Source: Demetria terragena DSM 11295 (GTDB lineage Bacteria; Actinomycetota; Actinomycetes; Actinomycetales; Dermatophilaceae). Taken from it: 64,000 nt of DNA. Below the pieces are notes generated by a model, which worked only from the letters and a program-made list of their open reading frames with translations, did not search any database and was not told where the DNA came from. Positions 42,629 to 50,934 of this stretch are shown here, in pieces. Every line of letters starts with the position of its first letter. The first letter of the stretch is position 1. The stretch spans positions 310,001 through 374,000 of the forward strand of contig NZ_AQXW01000004.1 of NCBI RefSeq assembly GCF_000376825.1, read 5' to 3'. The position numbers and the translations under genes were made by a program.

Positions 42629-43765
42629 TCAGGTGAGGCGCAACCGAGCAGCTTGCTTCATGAGGTGGTCTCGTTCAGGTGTGCTGGTCGCCAGCGCGGA
42701 CGCCTCGACATAGAGCTGACGCGCCTTCGCGTGATGGCCGTCCCGCTCGGTGAGATAGGCAAGGACGGACATATACCGCGGCATGCTGGCATCAAGACCG
42801 GCAAGCGCCGCCAGACCGCCCCGAGGCCCCTCGGCCTCTCCGACCGCGACTGCGCGGTTAAGGCGTGCCACTGGGTTGTCGGTCAGGTCGATGAGCTCGT
42901 CGTACCACTCAACGATCTGGACCCAGTCGGTTTCGTCCGCCGATTGCGCGTCGGCATGCAGCGCGGCAATCGCCGCCTGCGCTTGGAACTCACCGAGTCG
43001 GTCGCGGGCGAGTGCGGCGCGGAGGACCGTGATGCCTTCCCGGATCAAAGTCGTGTCCCACAACGTTCGATCCTGCTCGGCCAGCGGCACCAGACTGCCG
43101 TCGACTCGGGTACGCGCCGGTCGCCTCGCGTGATGCAGCACCATCAGCGCCAGCAGGCCTGCCACCTCGGGGTGGTTGGTATGAACCCTGAGCTCACGGG
43201 CAAGGCGGATGGCTTCGACGGCCAAGTCGACGTCCCCGGAATACCCTTCATTGAAGACGAGGTACAGCACTCGCGCGACAGTCCTTAGGTCTCCTGCACG
43301 GTCCAACTCCACGTCGGCGAGGGTGCGCTTAGCGCGGCTAATCCGTTGGGCCATAGTCGATTCCGGCACCAGATAGGCGTCAGCGATCTGCTGAGTCGTG
43401 AGGCCGCCCACCGCACGCAGCGTGAGCGCGACGGCCGACGCCGGGGTCAGAGACGGGTGCGCGCATAACAGGTACATCTGGAGGGTGTCGTCGGCGGGTA
43501 TGCCCGCCCCGGGTGCTGGCTGCGAGGCCAGCCGCTCCTCCCGCGAGCGTCGAGCCTGCCCAGAGCGCTCGGCGTCAAGGAACTTTCGCCAGGCGACCGT
43601 CACCAACCAGGCTTTCTGGCTGCGCGGAGTTTCTCGCGGCCAGACGCGGATGGCTTCGACCAGCGCATCCTGGACGGCGTCCTCAGCCGCCGCGAAATCC
43701 GCTCCACGACGGACGAGGACGCCGTTCACCTCAGGAATGAGCGCGCGCAACTCGTTCAGGTCCAC
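42629..43765 (-). CDS. RNA polymerase sigma factor, ECF42 group
   Basis: The 378-residue ECF sigma factor has region 2 (AAEDAVQDALVEAIRVWP near residue 25), region 4 (LTTQQIADAYLVPESTMAQRISRAKRTL near residue 120, quoted in part as TTQQIADAYLVPESTMAQR) and a long C-terminal TPR-like helical domain. That extension replaces a classic anti-sigma factor in ECF42. The adjacent upstream gene encodes a DGPF protein, the known genetic partner of this group. Targets are usually the DGPF gene itself. Confidence 0.9.
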   Translation of the reverse strand: MDLNELRALIPEVNGVLVRRGADFAAAEDAVQDALVEAIRVWPRETPRSQKAWLVTVAWRKFLDAERSGQARRSREERLASQPAPGAGIPADDTLQMYLLCAHPSLTPASAVALTLRAVGGLTTQQIADAYLVPESTMAQRISRAKRTLADVELDRAGDLRTVARVLYLVFNEGYSGDVDLAVEAIRLARELRVHTNHPEVAGLLALMVLHHARRPARTRVDGSLVPLAEQDRTLWDTTLIREGITVLRAALARDRLGEFQAQAAIAALHADAQSADETDWVQIVEWYDELIDLTDNPVARLNRAVAVGEAEGPRGGLAALAGLDASMPRYMSVLAYLTERDGHHAKARQLYVEASALATSTPERDHLMKQAARLRLT

Positions 43766-43774
43766 GGACCACGC

Positions 43775-44182
43775 TCACTCGACTGCGGTCGGCTCGTGGC
43801 CCATGACCGCACGCAGCTCCAACCATTCGTGGATGGGCTTCCCACCGAGCCCAGGAGCGGCGGACAGCTCACCGGCGAGTTCGACGGCTCGCTCGTGGCT
43901 GTCGACATCGATGATCATGTATCCGGCGACGAGGTCCTTGGTCTCGGCGAACGGACCATCGGTGGCTGGCGGCTTGCCCTCGCCGTCGTACCGGACCCAG
44001 GATCCTTCCGGTGTGAGCGCAACGCTGTCCACGAACTCGCCGCTCTCCCGAAGCCGGTCTGCGAACTCATCCATGTAGCGGATATGCGCAGTGATCTCCT
44101 CGGGAGTCCACTCGTCCATCGGAGCGTCGTTCACGCCTTCCGGGGCGCCGCGGTAGTGCTTCAACATCAGGTACTTAGCCAT
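43775..44182 (-). CDS. YCII-related DGPF-domain protein, ECF42 partner
   Basis: The 135-residue protein has a ferredoxin-like YCII fold (KYLMLKHYRG at the start) and the name-giving DGPFAETKDLVAGYMIIDVDS near residue 90, quoted in part as TDGPFAETKDLV. DGPF proteins are nearly always encoded beside ECF42 sigma factors and are thought to be their regulated targets. The function itself is unknown. The sigma gene follows after nine bases. Confidence 0.9.
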   Translation of the reverse strand: MAKYLMLKHYRGAPEGVNDAPMDEWTPEEITAHIRYMDEFADRLRESGEFVDSVALTPEGSWVRYDGEGKPPATDGPFAETKDLVAGYMIIDVDSHERAVELAGELSAAPGLGGKPIHEWLELRAVMGHEPTAVE

Positions 44183-44276
44183 CGTGCTCTCCTCTGCTGG
44201 TGCCGCCCATTCTGGCGGCGCTCACTCAGGAGACGGCGCTGATCGGACGTTCTCGACATCGCTCGGACATTGAATC

Positions 44277-45116
44277 TCAAGATCCGCCCGACACCAGCAC
44301 GACGCCGACGACCGCGAGAGCCACCCCGACCAATTGAATGCGCCGCATCCGTTCGTGCAAGACGAACCGGGCAAGCAGCAGTGTCATGACGGGAAACAGG
44401 GAGCCGAGCACGGCCGCGACACTCACCGCGCCATACGCCGTGGCCAGGCCATAGAGGGCGTTGGCCCCGAGGTCACCCAGGCCGATCACCGCGAGCATCG
44501 GGATGTCGCTGCGCATCGGACGCCCGCTGCCGAGCGCTCCCCGCGCCCGAACGACGGTGATGAGGACACCCAGCACCACGAGGTCTGCAGAGCGCATCAT
44601 CATCAACGATGGTGCGACCGCCACTTCACTGGCGCGGTCAATGAAGAACAACGTGAGCCCGAAGCAGCATGCTGCGAGCACCGCGTATGCGACCGGGCGC
44701 GCGCCGACGCCGCCCGAGATTTCAGGGCCTGCGGCCAGCACACATCCGCCGATGGCGCAGGCAATGCCGATGCCGAGCGCGGCGCCCATGGGATCGCCAG
44801 TCGCCAGACCTAACGCGACGGGCACGACGGCCGACAGTGCAGCGATCGGCGACACCACGCCCATGGCCCCAGACGACAACGCGGTGTAGAAGGCCGCCAA
44901 ACCGATGGAGCCGACCGCGCCAGCCAGAATCGCAGGGAGCCAGCCTCCCCAACGCTGGTCACCACTGATCAGCACCATCACGATGGTCGCGGACAGCCCG
45001 AAGATCTGAGACGAGGCGACGACAAGGAGCGCCGGGATGCGCTTGGTCAGCAGGCCGCCGAGAAAGTCCGAGGTACCCCACACCACGCTGGAACCGAGAG
45101 CCAGGAGAGCAAGCAC
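44277..45116 (-). CDS. EamA/DMT-family permease
   Basis: The 279-residue membrane protein has ten hydrophobic segments arranged as two five-helix repeats, with SSVVWGTSDFLGGLLTKRI at the N-terminus and FPVMTLLLARFVLHERMRRIQ near residue 245, a typical EamA ending. It would export or import a small metabolite. It begins with GTG. The upstream neighbour is the divergent DUF3000 gene, with 125 bases between them. Confidence 0.87.
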   Translation of the reverse strand: MLALLALGSSVVWGTSDFLGGLLTKRIPALLVVASSQIFGLSATIVMVLISGDQRWGGWLPAILAGAVGSIGLAAFYTALSSGAMGVVSPIAALSAVVPVALGLATGDPMGAALGIGIACAIGGCVLAAGPEISGGVGARPVAYAVLAACCFGLTLFFIDRASEVAVAPSLMMMRSADLVVLGVLITVVRARGALGSGRPMRSDIPMLAVIGLGDLGANALYGLATAYGAVSVAAVLGSLFPVMTLLLARFVLHERMRRIQLVGVALAVVGVVLVSGGS

Positions 45117-45241
45117 GCCCTGAGGCTAGTCAGGGTGGCGCTGGCGCTCTGCGCCGGTGGCGGACCTACCGGAAGAAAAGCCTCGCCCGGTCGTGGCGAG
45201 TCTCCTGCGCAGCGACGGTGCTTCGACTTAGGCTGCCGAGC

Positions 45242-45829
45242 GTGAGCACGCGTAGCCTTTCCGGAGACCCCTCGGCAGCCTTTGACGCTGCAGCGGCTCA
45301 GGTGTCGCGAGCGCAACTGCGCCCGGAGCTTCGGCTGACCGAGGTGCCTGCGCCGACGCGCGTCGCACCCTACGCGCTCGCCCTCACCGCCGAGGTCGTG
45401 TCCGATCACCACGACGAAGATGACGACCTGGCCTCAGGACGCTTCGTTCTGCTACACGACCCGTCCGCTCCCGAGCCGTGGGCTGGACAGTGGCGCGTCG
45501 TGTCATTCGCGCGTGCGGAGTTGGAGCCCGAGACCGCACCCGACCCACTCCTGGGCGAAGTGGGCTGGTCCTGGTTGGCCGATTCGCTGCGTGATGAGGG
45601 CGCTGAGTACACGGCTGAGGGCGGCACAGTCACTCGGGTCGTGTCCGAGAGTTTTGCGGCCTTGTCCGAGCGTCCGCCATCGATCGAGATGGAGGTACGC
45701 GCCTCCTGGACTCCGACCAACACCGACTTTGGTGCCCACCTTCGAGCCTGGGGCGCATTGCTGTGCACCATCGCTGGGCTGCCACCACTGCCGGATGGCG
45801 TCGTGGCATTGCCCAGCCAGCGACGATGA
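45242..45829 (+). CDS. DUF3000 protein
   Basis: The 195-residue protein belongs to an actinobacteria-specific family of unknown function. Typical stretches are LRLTEVPAPTRVAPYALALTAEV near residue 30, given here in part as LTEVPAPTRVAPYALAL, then GRFVLLHDP near residue 65, EVGWSWLADSL near residue 103 and HLRAWGALLCTIAGLPPLPDG near residue 168. The stop overlaps the ATG of the ribonuclease D gene, an arrangement common in actinomycetes and a hint of shared function. Confidence 0.9.
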   Translation: MSTRSLSGDPSAAFDAAAAQVSRAQLRPELRLTEVPAPTRVAPYALALTAEVVSDHHDEDDDLASGRFVLLHDPSAPEPWAGQWRVVSFARAELEPETAPDPLLGEVGWSWLADSLRDEGAEYTAEGGTVTRVVSESFAALSERPPSIEMEVRASWTPTNTDFGAHLRAWGALLCTIAGLPPLPDGVVALPSQRR

Positions 45830-47211
45830 GTCGACGGGCGACGTCCGCAGCTGGTCCTCCTCGGAGGGCCGCAGGCGCCACCATGCCCGCGGTTCCTGAC
45901 GCTGAGGTACCTGTGGCTGACGTTCCCGCCCCTGACGTCCCGGCGACAGAGGAGACCGTCCTCGCCCCGCCCGTTCCCGTTCTCGATGAACCAGCGGACG
46001 GGCTTCCCGAGGTCGTCACGACCGAACGTGGTCTCACTCTCGCGGCGGAGGCTATCGCGGGTGGCACCGGCCCGGTGGCGTTGGACGCCGAGCGGGCCAG
46101 TGGCTTTCGATACTCCAGCCGCGCCTATCTGGTCCAGATGCGCCGCAAGGGCGCCGGTACCTGGCTGATTGACCCGATCGCCTGCCCGGACCTGAGCCCT
46201 CTCCAGGAGGCCATCGGTGACACCGAGTGGGTGTTGCACGCGGCCACCCAGGACCTCATGTGTCTCGCCGAGGTGGGCTTGCGCCCGACCCGCCTGTTCG
46301 ACACCGAGCTCGGCGGACGGCTCGCCGGGTTGCCGCGAGTGGGCCTGTCCGCGGTCGTCGAGCACTATCTCGGGCTCTCACTCGCGAAGGAGCACTCCGC
46401 CGCCGATTGGTCCGAGCGCCCCCTTCCAGAGCCCTGGCTGCGTTATGCCGCACTCGATGTCGAAGTCCTAGTCGAGGTACGCGACTTGATGGCCGAGCAT
46501 CTCGAGCAGCAAGGAAAGAGTGAACTCGCTGCCCAAGAGTTCGACGCGCTGACACGCTTCACCGGGCCTCCAGTACGCACCGACCCCTGGCGGCGCACGA
46601 CGGGCGCACCGACCATTCGCGATCGGCGGGGGCTGGCCCGGCTTCGGGCTCTCTGGCACATGCGCGATGACATCGCCCAACGGCGTGACATCGCACCGGG
46701 GCGCATCCTGCCGGACCGCATCCTGTCGCAGATCGCGGCGGCGAACCCCACGACCGACGATGAGCTGCAGGCAGTTGCGAGTACGCCCGGCCGCACGGCG
46801 CAGAGTCGGCCACGCCCAGCTCATCGGGCGGTCGTGCGCCATCGCGCCGCGATCCTCGACGCCATCAAAGCCTCCAACGCGGTCCCGGAGCGGAGCCTGC
46901 CTCCGCGCTCGATCCGCAGCGATGCACCGCCCCCTGCACGCGCCTGGGCCGACCGGGACCCGGAGGCCGCCGCCCGCCTTCAGGCGGTCCGCGCCGCACT
47001 TGCCGTTGAGTCGGAGCGACTCGCCATCCCTGTGGAGAACCTGTTGACTCCAGACACCCTTCGCCGTGTCTTGTGGCAACCTCCGGGGCCGTACGACATC
47101 GAGTCGCTGACGCATGCGCTGTCAGATCTTGGAGCCCGACCGTGGCAGGTCGAACTCGTGGTTCCGCACATCATGAGCGCGGTCACCGAGCACCCAATGA
47201 CGGACGAATAA
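45826..47211 (+). CDS. rnd: HRDC-domain ribonuclease D
   Basis: The 461-residue 3'-5' exoribonuclease processes tRNA and other RNAs. After a Pro/Val-rich 60-residue N-terminus, DEDD motifs appear: VALDAERASGFRY near residue 85, HAATQDLMCLAEVG near residue 137 and LRYAALDVEVLVEV near residue 205. The HRDC domain covers about residues 265-345 (ALWHMRDDIAQRRDIAPGRIL), and a C-terminal actinobacterial extension follows. It overlaps DUF3000 by ATGA. Confidence 0.92.
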   Translation: MSRRATSAAGPPRRAAGATMPAVPDAEVPVADVPAPDVPATEETVLAPPVPVLDEPADGLPEVVTTERGLTLAAEAIAGGTGPVALDAERASGFRYSSRAYLVQMRRKGAGTWLIDPIACPDLSPLQEAIGDTEWVLHAATQDLMCLAEVGLRPTRLFDTELGGRLAGLPRVGLSAVVEHYLGLSLAKEHSAADWSERPLPEPWLRYAALDVEVLVEVRDLMAEHLEQQGKSELAAQEFDALTRFTGPPVRTDPWRRTTGAPTIRDRRGLARLRALWHMRDDIAQRRDIAPGRILPDRILSQIAAANPTTDDELQAVASTPGRTAQSRPRPAHRAVVRHRAAILDAIKASNAVPERSLPPRSIRSDAPPPARAWADRDPEAAARLQAVRAALAVESERLAIPVENLLTPDTLRRVLWQPPGPYDIESLTHALSDLGARPWQVELVVPHIMSAVTEHPMTDE

Positions 47212-47222
47212 CTACCGAGCGA

Positions 47223-48233
47223 TCACCAACCCATCGAGTCGTACATCGCCATGGTCAGTTCGCCGGGGTCACGAATCGTCTCACCGCGGCCGAGACTCGG
47301 GGTCATCAGCGAGTTCGGGTTCCCTGCCGGGTAGGTGTTCTCATCAAGGTGGGTGTAACTACTCCCCGGCTCGAACGGTCTGGGCGAGTAGAGCCTGGCC
47401 GGCTCACCTCCGTTGACGGCGCGCACCTGCGGACTGTCGAACTTGACGATCCATTGGAGGTGGTTGCCCAGCGCCACCGAATTGGTCGCATGCTTCGTGA
47501 GGAATCCGCCGTCTCCGGTGGTGGTGAAATGATCGAACGGCGTCAGGTACGACTGCCCGCCGATCACGGTCTTCACCCGTCCGAGGCCCTTGCTGACCGT
47601 GCCGAAACCAGCCGACCCGAGGCCGTGACCCAATTCGTGCAGCACTGTGGTGGTGAAGTCCACCTTGTCTGCGGGTGCCGGGTCCGCACCGAAGTGGAAG
47701 TCCGGCGCGTAGTTCTTGTTGAGCATGACCTTGATGTCTGGCCGCGTACCGTCGATCTGTTTGCGCTGCAGATGGTTGGCGATAGACGCCGGATAAATCG
47801 TGTTGCGCTTCTCCGCACCTGCGAAGTTGACCTGCAGTTCATTTGGCCCGGCCTGGGCCAGAACCTTGTCGGGAAGGTCCGCCCACACCGCCGCGACGGT
47901 AATCGGAGCGTTGGAGGTCAGCTTCCTCGACCAGATATCAACAGCTCGCTGGAACGCTGCTTGCACCTCAGGCGTGAAGCCCTGGTAGTAAACCTTCCAG
48001 TACGAGCCGGCCACAGCGCGTGCCGCACGACCCGACTTAGCTGGGCTCTTTGCTACCTGCTCTCGGACATAGGTCGGCTTCGTTGGCGACGGCCCAATCT
48101 GGAGCGTTTTCATGCCGGGAACCGGCAGATCCTGTGGTTCGGATTCACCCTGCTGCGCGCTTGCGGTGGGGCCGGACAATCCGGTGGTCGTGATCGCCAT
48201 CGCGGCCATGCACGACAAAATTCGGCGCTTCAT
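47223..48233 (-). CDS. Secreted zinc metalloprotease-like protein
   Basis: The 336-residue precursor has a Sec signal (MKRRILSCMAAMAITTTG, cleavage probably after ASA near residue 27). The mature part has a zinc helix HELGHGLGSAGFG near residue 195. The usual metzincin third ligand ten residues after the first His is Gly here. A downstream SYTHLDE near residue 290 could supply the third His, and NPNSLMTPSLG resembles a Met-turn region. The C-terminus GELTMAMYDSMGW is typical of this group of extracellular proteases. It converges with ribonuclease D. Confidence 0.78.
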   Translation of the reverse strand: MKRRILSCMAAMAITTTGLSGPTASAQQGESEPQDLPVPGMKTLQIGPSPTKPTYVREQVAKSPAKSGRAARAVAGSYWKVYYQGFTPEVQAAFQRAVDIWSRKLTSNAPITVAAVWADLPDKVLAQAGPNELQVNFAGAEKRNTIYPASIANHLQRKQIDGTRPDIKVMLNKNYAPDFHFGADPAPADKVDFTTTVLHELGHGLGSAGFGTVSKGLGRVKTVIGGQSYLTPFDHFTTTGDGGFLTKHATNSVALGNHLQWIVKFDSPQVRAVNGGEPARLYSPRPFEPGSSYTHLDENTYPAGNPNSLMTPSLGRGETIRDPGELTMAMYDSMGW

Positions 48234-48427
48234 CTCTCTCAACTTCCTGTGAACCTGCAATGGGATCGAGTCAGGATGATCATGGGCGCTGGTCCCCACG
48301 CTGATCGGCTCACGGCAGGTCACGATCCGATCTCACCGGGCGCAGCTGCGTACTGCCGGGGTCCACGTGCCGAACACCACATCGAACAGAGCGCATCGAT
48401 ATCTCATATGTGATCTATGGTGGAGAA

Positions 48428-49957
48428 ATGGCGAACAGTCAACTCGCGAAGGTGGGACACCTCATCCGCGACGCTCGGCGTCAACGTGATTTGACTCAGA
48501 CTGAACTCGCTGCTGCGCTGGGTACCAGCCAGAGTGCAGTTGCCCGGATCGAACAGGGCAAGCAAAACCTCAGTCTGGACACCCTCGCCCGTATTAGCGA
48601 AGCACTCGACTCGGAGATCGTGACTGTGGCATCTAACGCACCCGTGAACCTACGCATCGAAGGCGGCCGCAAGCTGTCCGGCGAGATTGACGTCAGGACA
48701 TCTAAGAACGCGGCAGTCGCTGGCCTGTGCGCCGCGCTGCTGAACAAGGGGCGCACCACGCTGCGCGACCTGGCCCGCATCGAGGAGGTCAATCGCATCA
48801 CCGAAGTCCTGGACTCCATCGGAGTGAAGACGCGGTGGTTGCCTGGCACCAATGACCTGGAGATCGTGCCGCCCAAGACCGTCAACCTCGACGCCATTGA
48901 CGAAGCTGCGGCGCGGCGTACGCGCACCATCTTGATGTTCCTTGGGCCGCTGCTCCACGAGTTCGATGACTTCAAGCTTCCGAACGCCGGTGGCTGTGAC
49001 CTCGGTTCGCGTTCAGTTGAGCCACACCTGCACGCGCTGCGCGCCTTTGGTCTCAACGTCGTGGCGTCGCACGGCTACTACCACGCCACGGTCGACAAAG
49101 ATGTTCACCCGGAGAAGCCGATCATCCTGACCGAGCGCGGCGACACGGTCACTGAAAACGCGCTCTTCGCCGCCGCGAAGCACCCCGGCACGACGATCAT
49201 TCGCAACGCCAGCCCCAACTACATGGTGCAGGACCTCTGCGTCTTCCTGCAGAAGCTCGGGGTACAGATCGAAGGCATCGGTACGACGACCCTTACCGTG
49301 ACGGGCGTCGAGGAGATCAACCAGGACGTGGAGTTCTTCCCCTCGGAAGACCCCATCGAGGCCATGTCGCTGCTTGCCGCCGCCGTGGTGACCGAATCTG
49401 AGATCACGATCAAGCGCGTACCCATCGAGTTCATGGAGATCGAACTCACCCTGCTTGCTGACATGGGGATGAAGTACGAAACCACCGACGAGTACGTGTC
49501 GAACAACCAGCACACTCGGCTCGTTGACCTGCGCACGATCCCCGGACCGCTGCACGCACCCAAGGACAAGATTCACCCGATGCCCTTCCCGGGCCTCAAC
49601 ATTGACAACTTGCCCTTCTTCGCGGCGATTGCCGCTGTCGCCGAAGGCCAAACCCAGTTGCATGACTGGGTTTATGAGAATCGCGCCATCTATCTGACGG
49701 AACTCACTCCGCTCGGCGTGAAGGTTCAGCTCATGGACCCGCACCGTGTCCTGATCGAGGGACCGACGCGCTGGCGCCCGGCCGAGGTGATGTGCCCACC
49801 CGCTCTTCGTCCGGCCATGGTTGTCCTCCTGGCCATGCTGGCCGCTCCCGGCGAGTCGGTTCTTCGCAACATCTACGTCATTAGCCGCGGCTATGAGGAA
49901 CTCGACTCCCGGCTGAACGCGCTCGGTGCCAACATTCAGACCTTCCGCGACGTCTAA
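48428..49957 (+). CDS. XRE HTH fused to a divergent MurA (UDP-GlcNAc enolpyruvyl transferase)
   Basis: The 509-residue protein begins with an XRE HTH (LTQTELAAALGTSQSAVARI near residue 25; end near 65), followed by a full EPSP-synthase-fold MurA domain. Lys-Asn (RTSKNAAV), the catalytic Cys and Arg of the loop (AGGCDLGSR near residue 195) and VYENRAIYL near residue 420 are kept. The conserved Asp-Leu-Arg of the C-terminal domain reads Ala-Leu-Arg (PALRPAM). It may combine cell-wall enzyme and DNA binding. GTG 48410 is an alternative start. Confidence 0.88.
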   Translation: MANSQLAKVGHLIRDARRQRDLTQTELAAALGTSQSAVARIEQGKQNLSLDTLARISEALDSEIVTVASNAPVNLRIEGGRKLSGEIDVRTSKNAAVAGLCAALLNKGRTTLRDLARIEEVNRITEVLDSIGVKTRWLPGTNDLEIVPPKTVNLDAIDEAAARRTRTILMFLGPLLHEFDDFKLPNAGGCDLGSRSVEPHLHALRAFGLNVVASHGYYHATVDKDVHPEKPIILTERGDTVTENALFAAAKHPGTTIIRNASPNYMVQDLCVFLQKLGVQIEGIGTTTLTVTGVEEINQDVEFFPSEDPIEAMSLLAAAVVTESEITIKRVPIEFMEIELTLLADMGMKYETTDEYVSNNQHTRLVDLRTIPGPLHAPKDKIHPMPFPGLNIDNLPFFAAIAAVAEGQTQLHDWVYENRAIYLTELTPLGVKVQLMDPHRVLIEGPTRWRPAEVMCPPALRPAMVVLLAMLAAPGESVLRNIYVISRGYEELDSRLNALGANIQTFRDV

Positions 49958-49967
49958 TGCCCGCAAT

Positions 49968-50073
49968 GCCGGTCGAGCACCCAACGCCGGTCGAGCGCCC
50001 AACGCCGGTCGAGCACCCAACGCCGGTCGAGCACCCAACGCCGGTCGAGCTTGTCGAGACCCCGGTCGAGACC
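49968..50073. repeat. Tandem 18-base repeat with GGTCGAGC core
   Basis: Four copies of GCCGGTCGAGCACCCAAC (49968-50039, one with a single change) are followed by GCCGGTCGAGCTTGTCGAGACC and a further CCGGTCGAGACC. The GGTCGAGCTTGTCGAGACC block also ends the 15-base array near 12 kb. It fills the gap between the murA-like gene and the GDPD gene, on which it directly abuts. Confidence 0.92.
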
Positions 50074-50075
50074 TG

Positions 50076-50846
50076 ATGCGCACCGCCTACTTCGACCATG
50101 ACGGCCCGATCGCCATGGCGCATCGTGGTTTCTCTCTCGACGGTCTCGAGAACACGATGGTGGCCTTCGCTGCCGCGGTGGACCTTGGCTTCCGCTACGT
50201 CGAAACGGATGTCCACGCCACCGCGGACGGCGAACTCATCGCCTTCCACGATGTGGCGCTGGACCGGGTGACCGACGGCTCTGGGATGGTGGCAAACCAC
50301 ACCTGGGATCAGTTGCGCGGGCTACGAATTGGCGGCTCGGAGCCGATACCCCACATGGACACGCTGTTCGGTGCCTGGCCCGACCTGCGCATCAATATCG
50401 ACCTCAAGGCCGCCTCGGCGGTCGAGCCGCTGGTGACGCTCATCGAACGCCATCAGGCACACGACCGGGTCTGCGTGACCTCCTTCTCCGACCGACGGCG
50501 ACGCGCGGCCCTGCGCCTACTTTCACGCCCGGTGGCCACGTCGGCGGGCCAGTCGCGGACGACCGCCTTCACGCTCGGCGCCGGCAGCCGGGCCCCTGGG
50601 GTGCCCAGAATGGTGACCCGCAAGATCGATTGCCTGCAGATTCCGGTGTCCCACAGAGGAATACCGCTAGTCACGCCTCGCTTCATCCGTAGTGCGCACG
50701 CATCCAACACTCAGGTTCACGTGTGGACGATCAACGACACAGATGAAATGCACCGACTGCTCGACCTCGGCGTCGACGGACTCATTTCTGATCGCGCCGA
50801 TCTCCTCAAGGACGTGCTCGTGGCGCGTGACGGGTGGCCCGCCTGA
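50076..50846 (+). CDS. Glycerophosphodiester phosphodiesterase
   Basis: The 256-residue TIM-barrel enzyme splits glycerophosphodiesters to glycerol-3-phosphate and an alcohol. It has AHRGFSLDGLENTMVAF near residue 14, the metal-binding VETDVHATADGELIAFHD near residue 37 (catalytic His pair and Glu/Asp), NIDLKA near residue 108 and VHVWTINDTDEM near residue 217. No signal peptide is visible, so it is cytoplasmic. ATG 50076 is used. Reading the repeat array as an N-terminal extension would add Asn-Ala-Gly-Arg-Ala-Pro repeats, which is unlikely. Confidence 0.92.
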   Translation: MRTAYFDHDGPIAMAHRGFSLDGLENTMVAFAAAVDLGFRYVETDVHATADGELIAFHDVALDRVTDGSGMVANHTWDQLRGLRIGGSEPIPHMDTLFGAWPDLRINIDLKAASAVEPLVTLIERHQAHDRVCVTSFSDRRRRAALRLLSRPVATSAGQSRTTAFTLGAGSRAPGVPRMVTRKIDCLQIPVSHRGIPLVTPRFIRSAHASNTQVHVWTINDTDEMHRLLDLGVDGLISDRADLLKDVLVARDGWPA

Positions 50847-50906
50847 AATCTGGGAAGCGAATTCCGATGCGCTACCAACGAACCCGGCGGCCATACCTCT
50901 AGCGCT

Positions 50907-50922
50907 TCGTACACGTGTTCGA
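50907..50922. promoter_or_regulatory. LexA (SOS) box-like site upstream of the DUF222/HNH gene
   Basis: TCGTACACGTGTTCGA matches the actinobacterial SOS box TCGAAC-N4-GTTCGA at 11 of 12 defined positions. It is followed by CATAAT, a possible -10, and lies 12 bases before the ATG. LexA control of DUF222 (REP13E12) genes is established in mycobacteria. Confidence 0.65.
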
Positions 50923-50934
50923 CATAATGAATGC

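Noticed and set aside
47223-48233. Loss of the third zinc ligand in the secreted protease as a sign of inactivity
   Set aside because: The position after HELGHGLG is Gly, but the later SYTHLDE can supply the third His in this protease group.
49968-50073. Possible CRISPR array
   Set aside because: The 18-base units follow directly with no unique spacers, and no cas genes are in the window.
49926-50075. N-terminal extension of the GDPD protein through the repeat array
   Set aside because: The frame is open but encodes only Asn-Ala-Gly-Arg-Ala-Pro repeats. The catalytic His-Arg-Gly motif is already near the N-terminus with ATG 50076.
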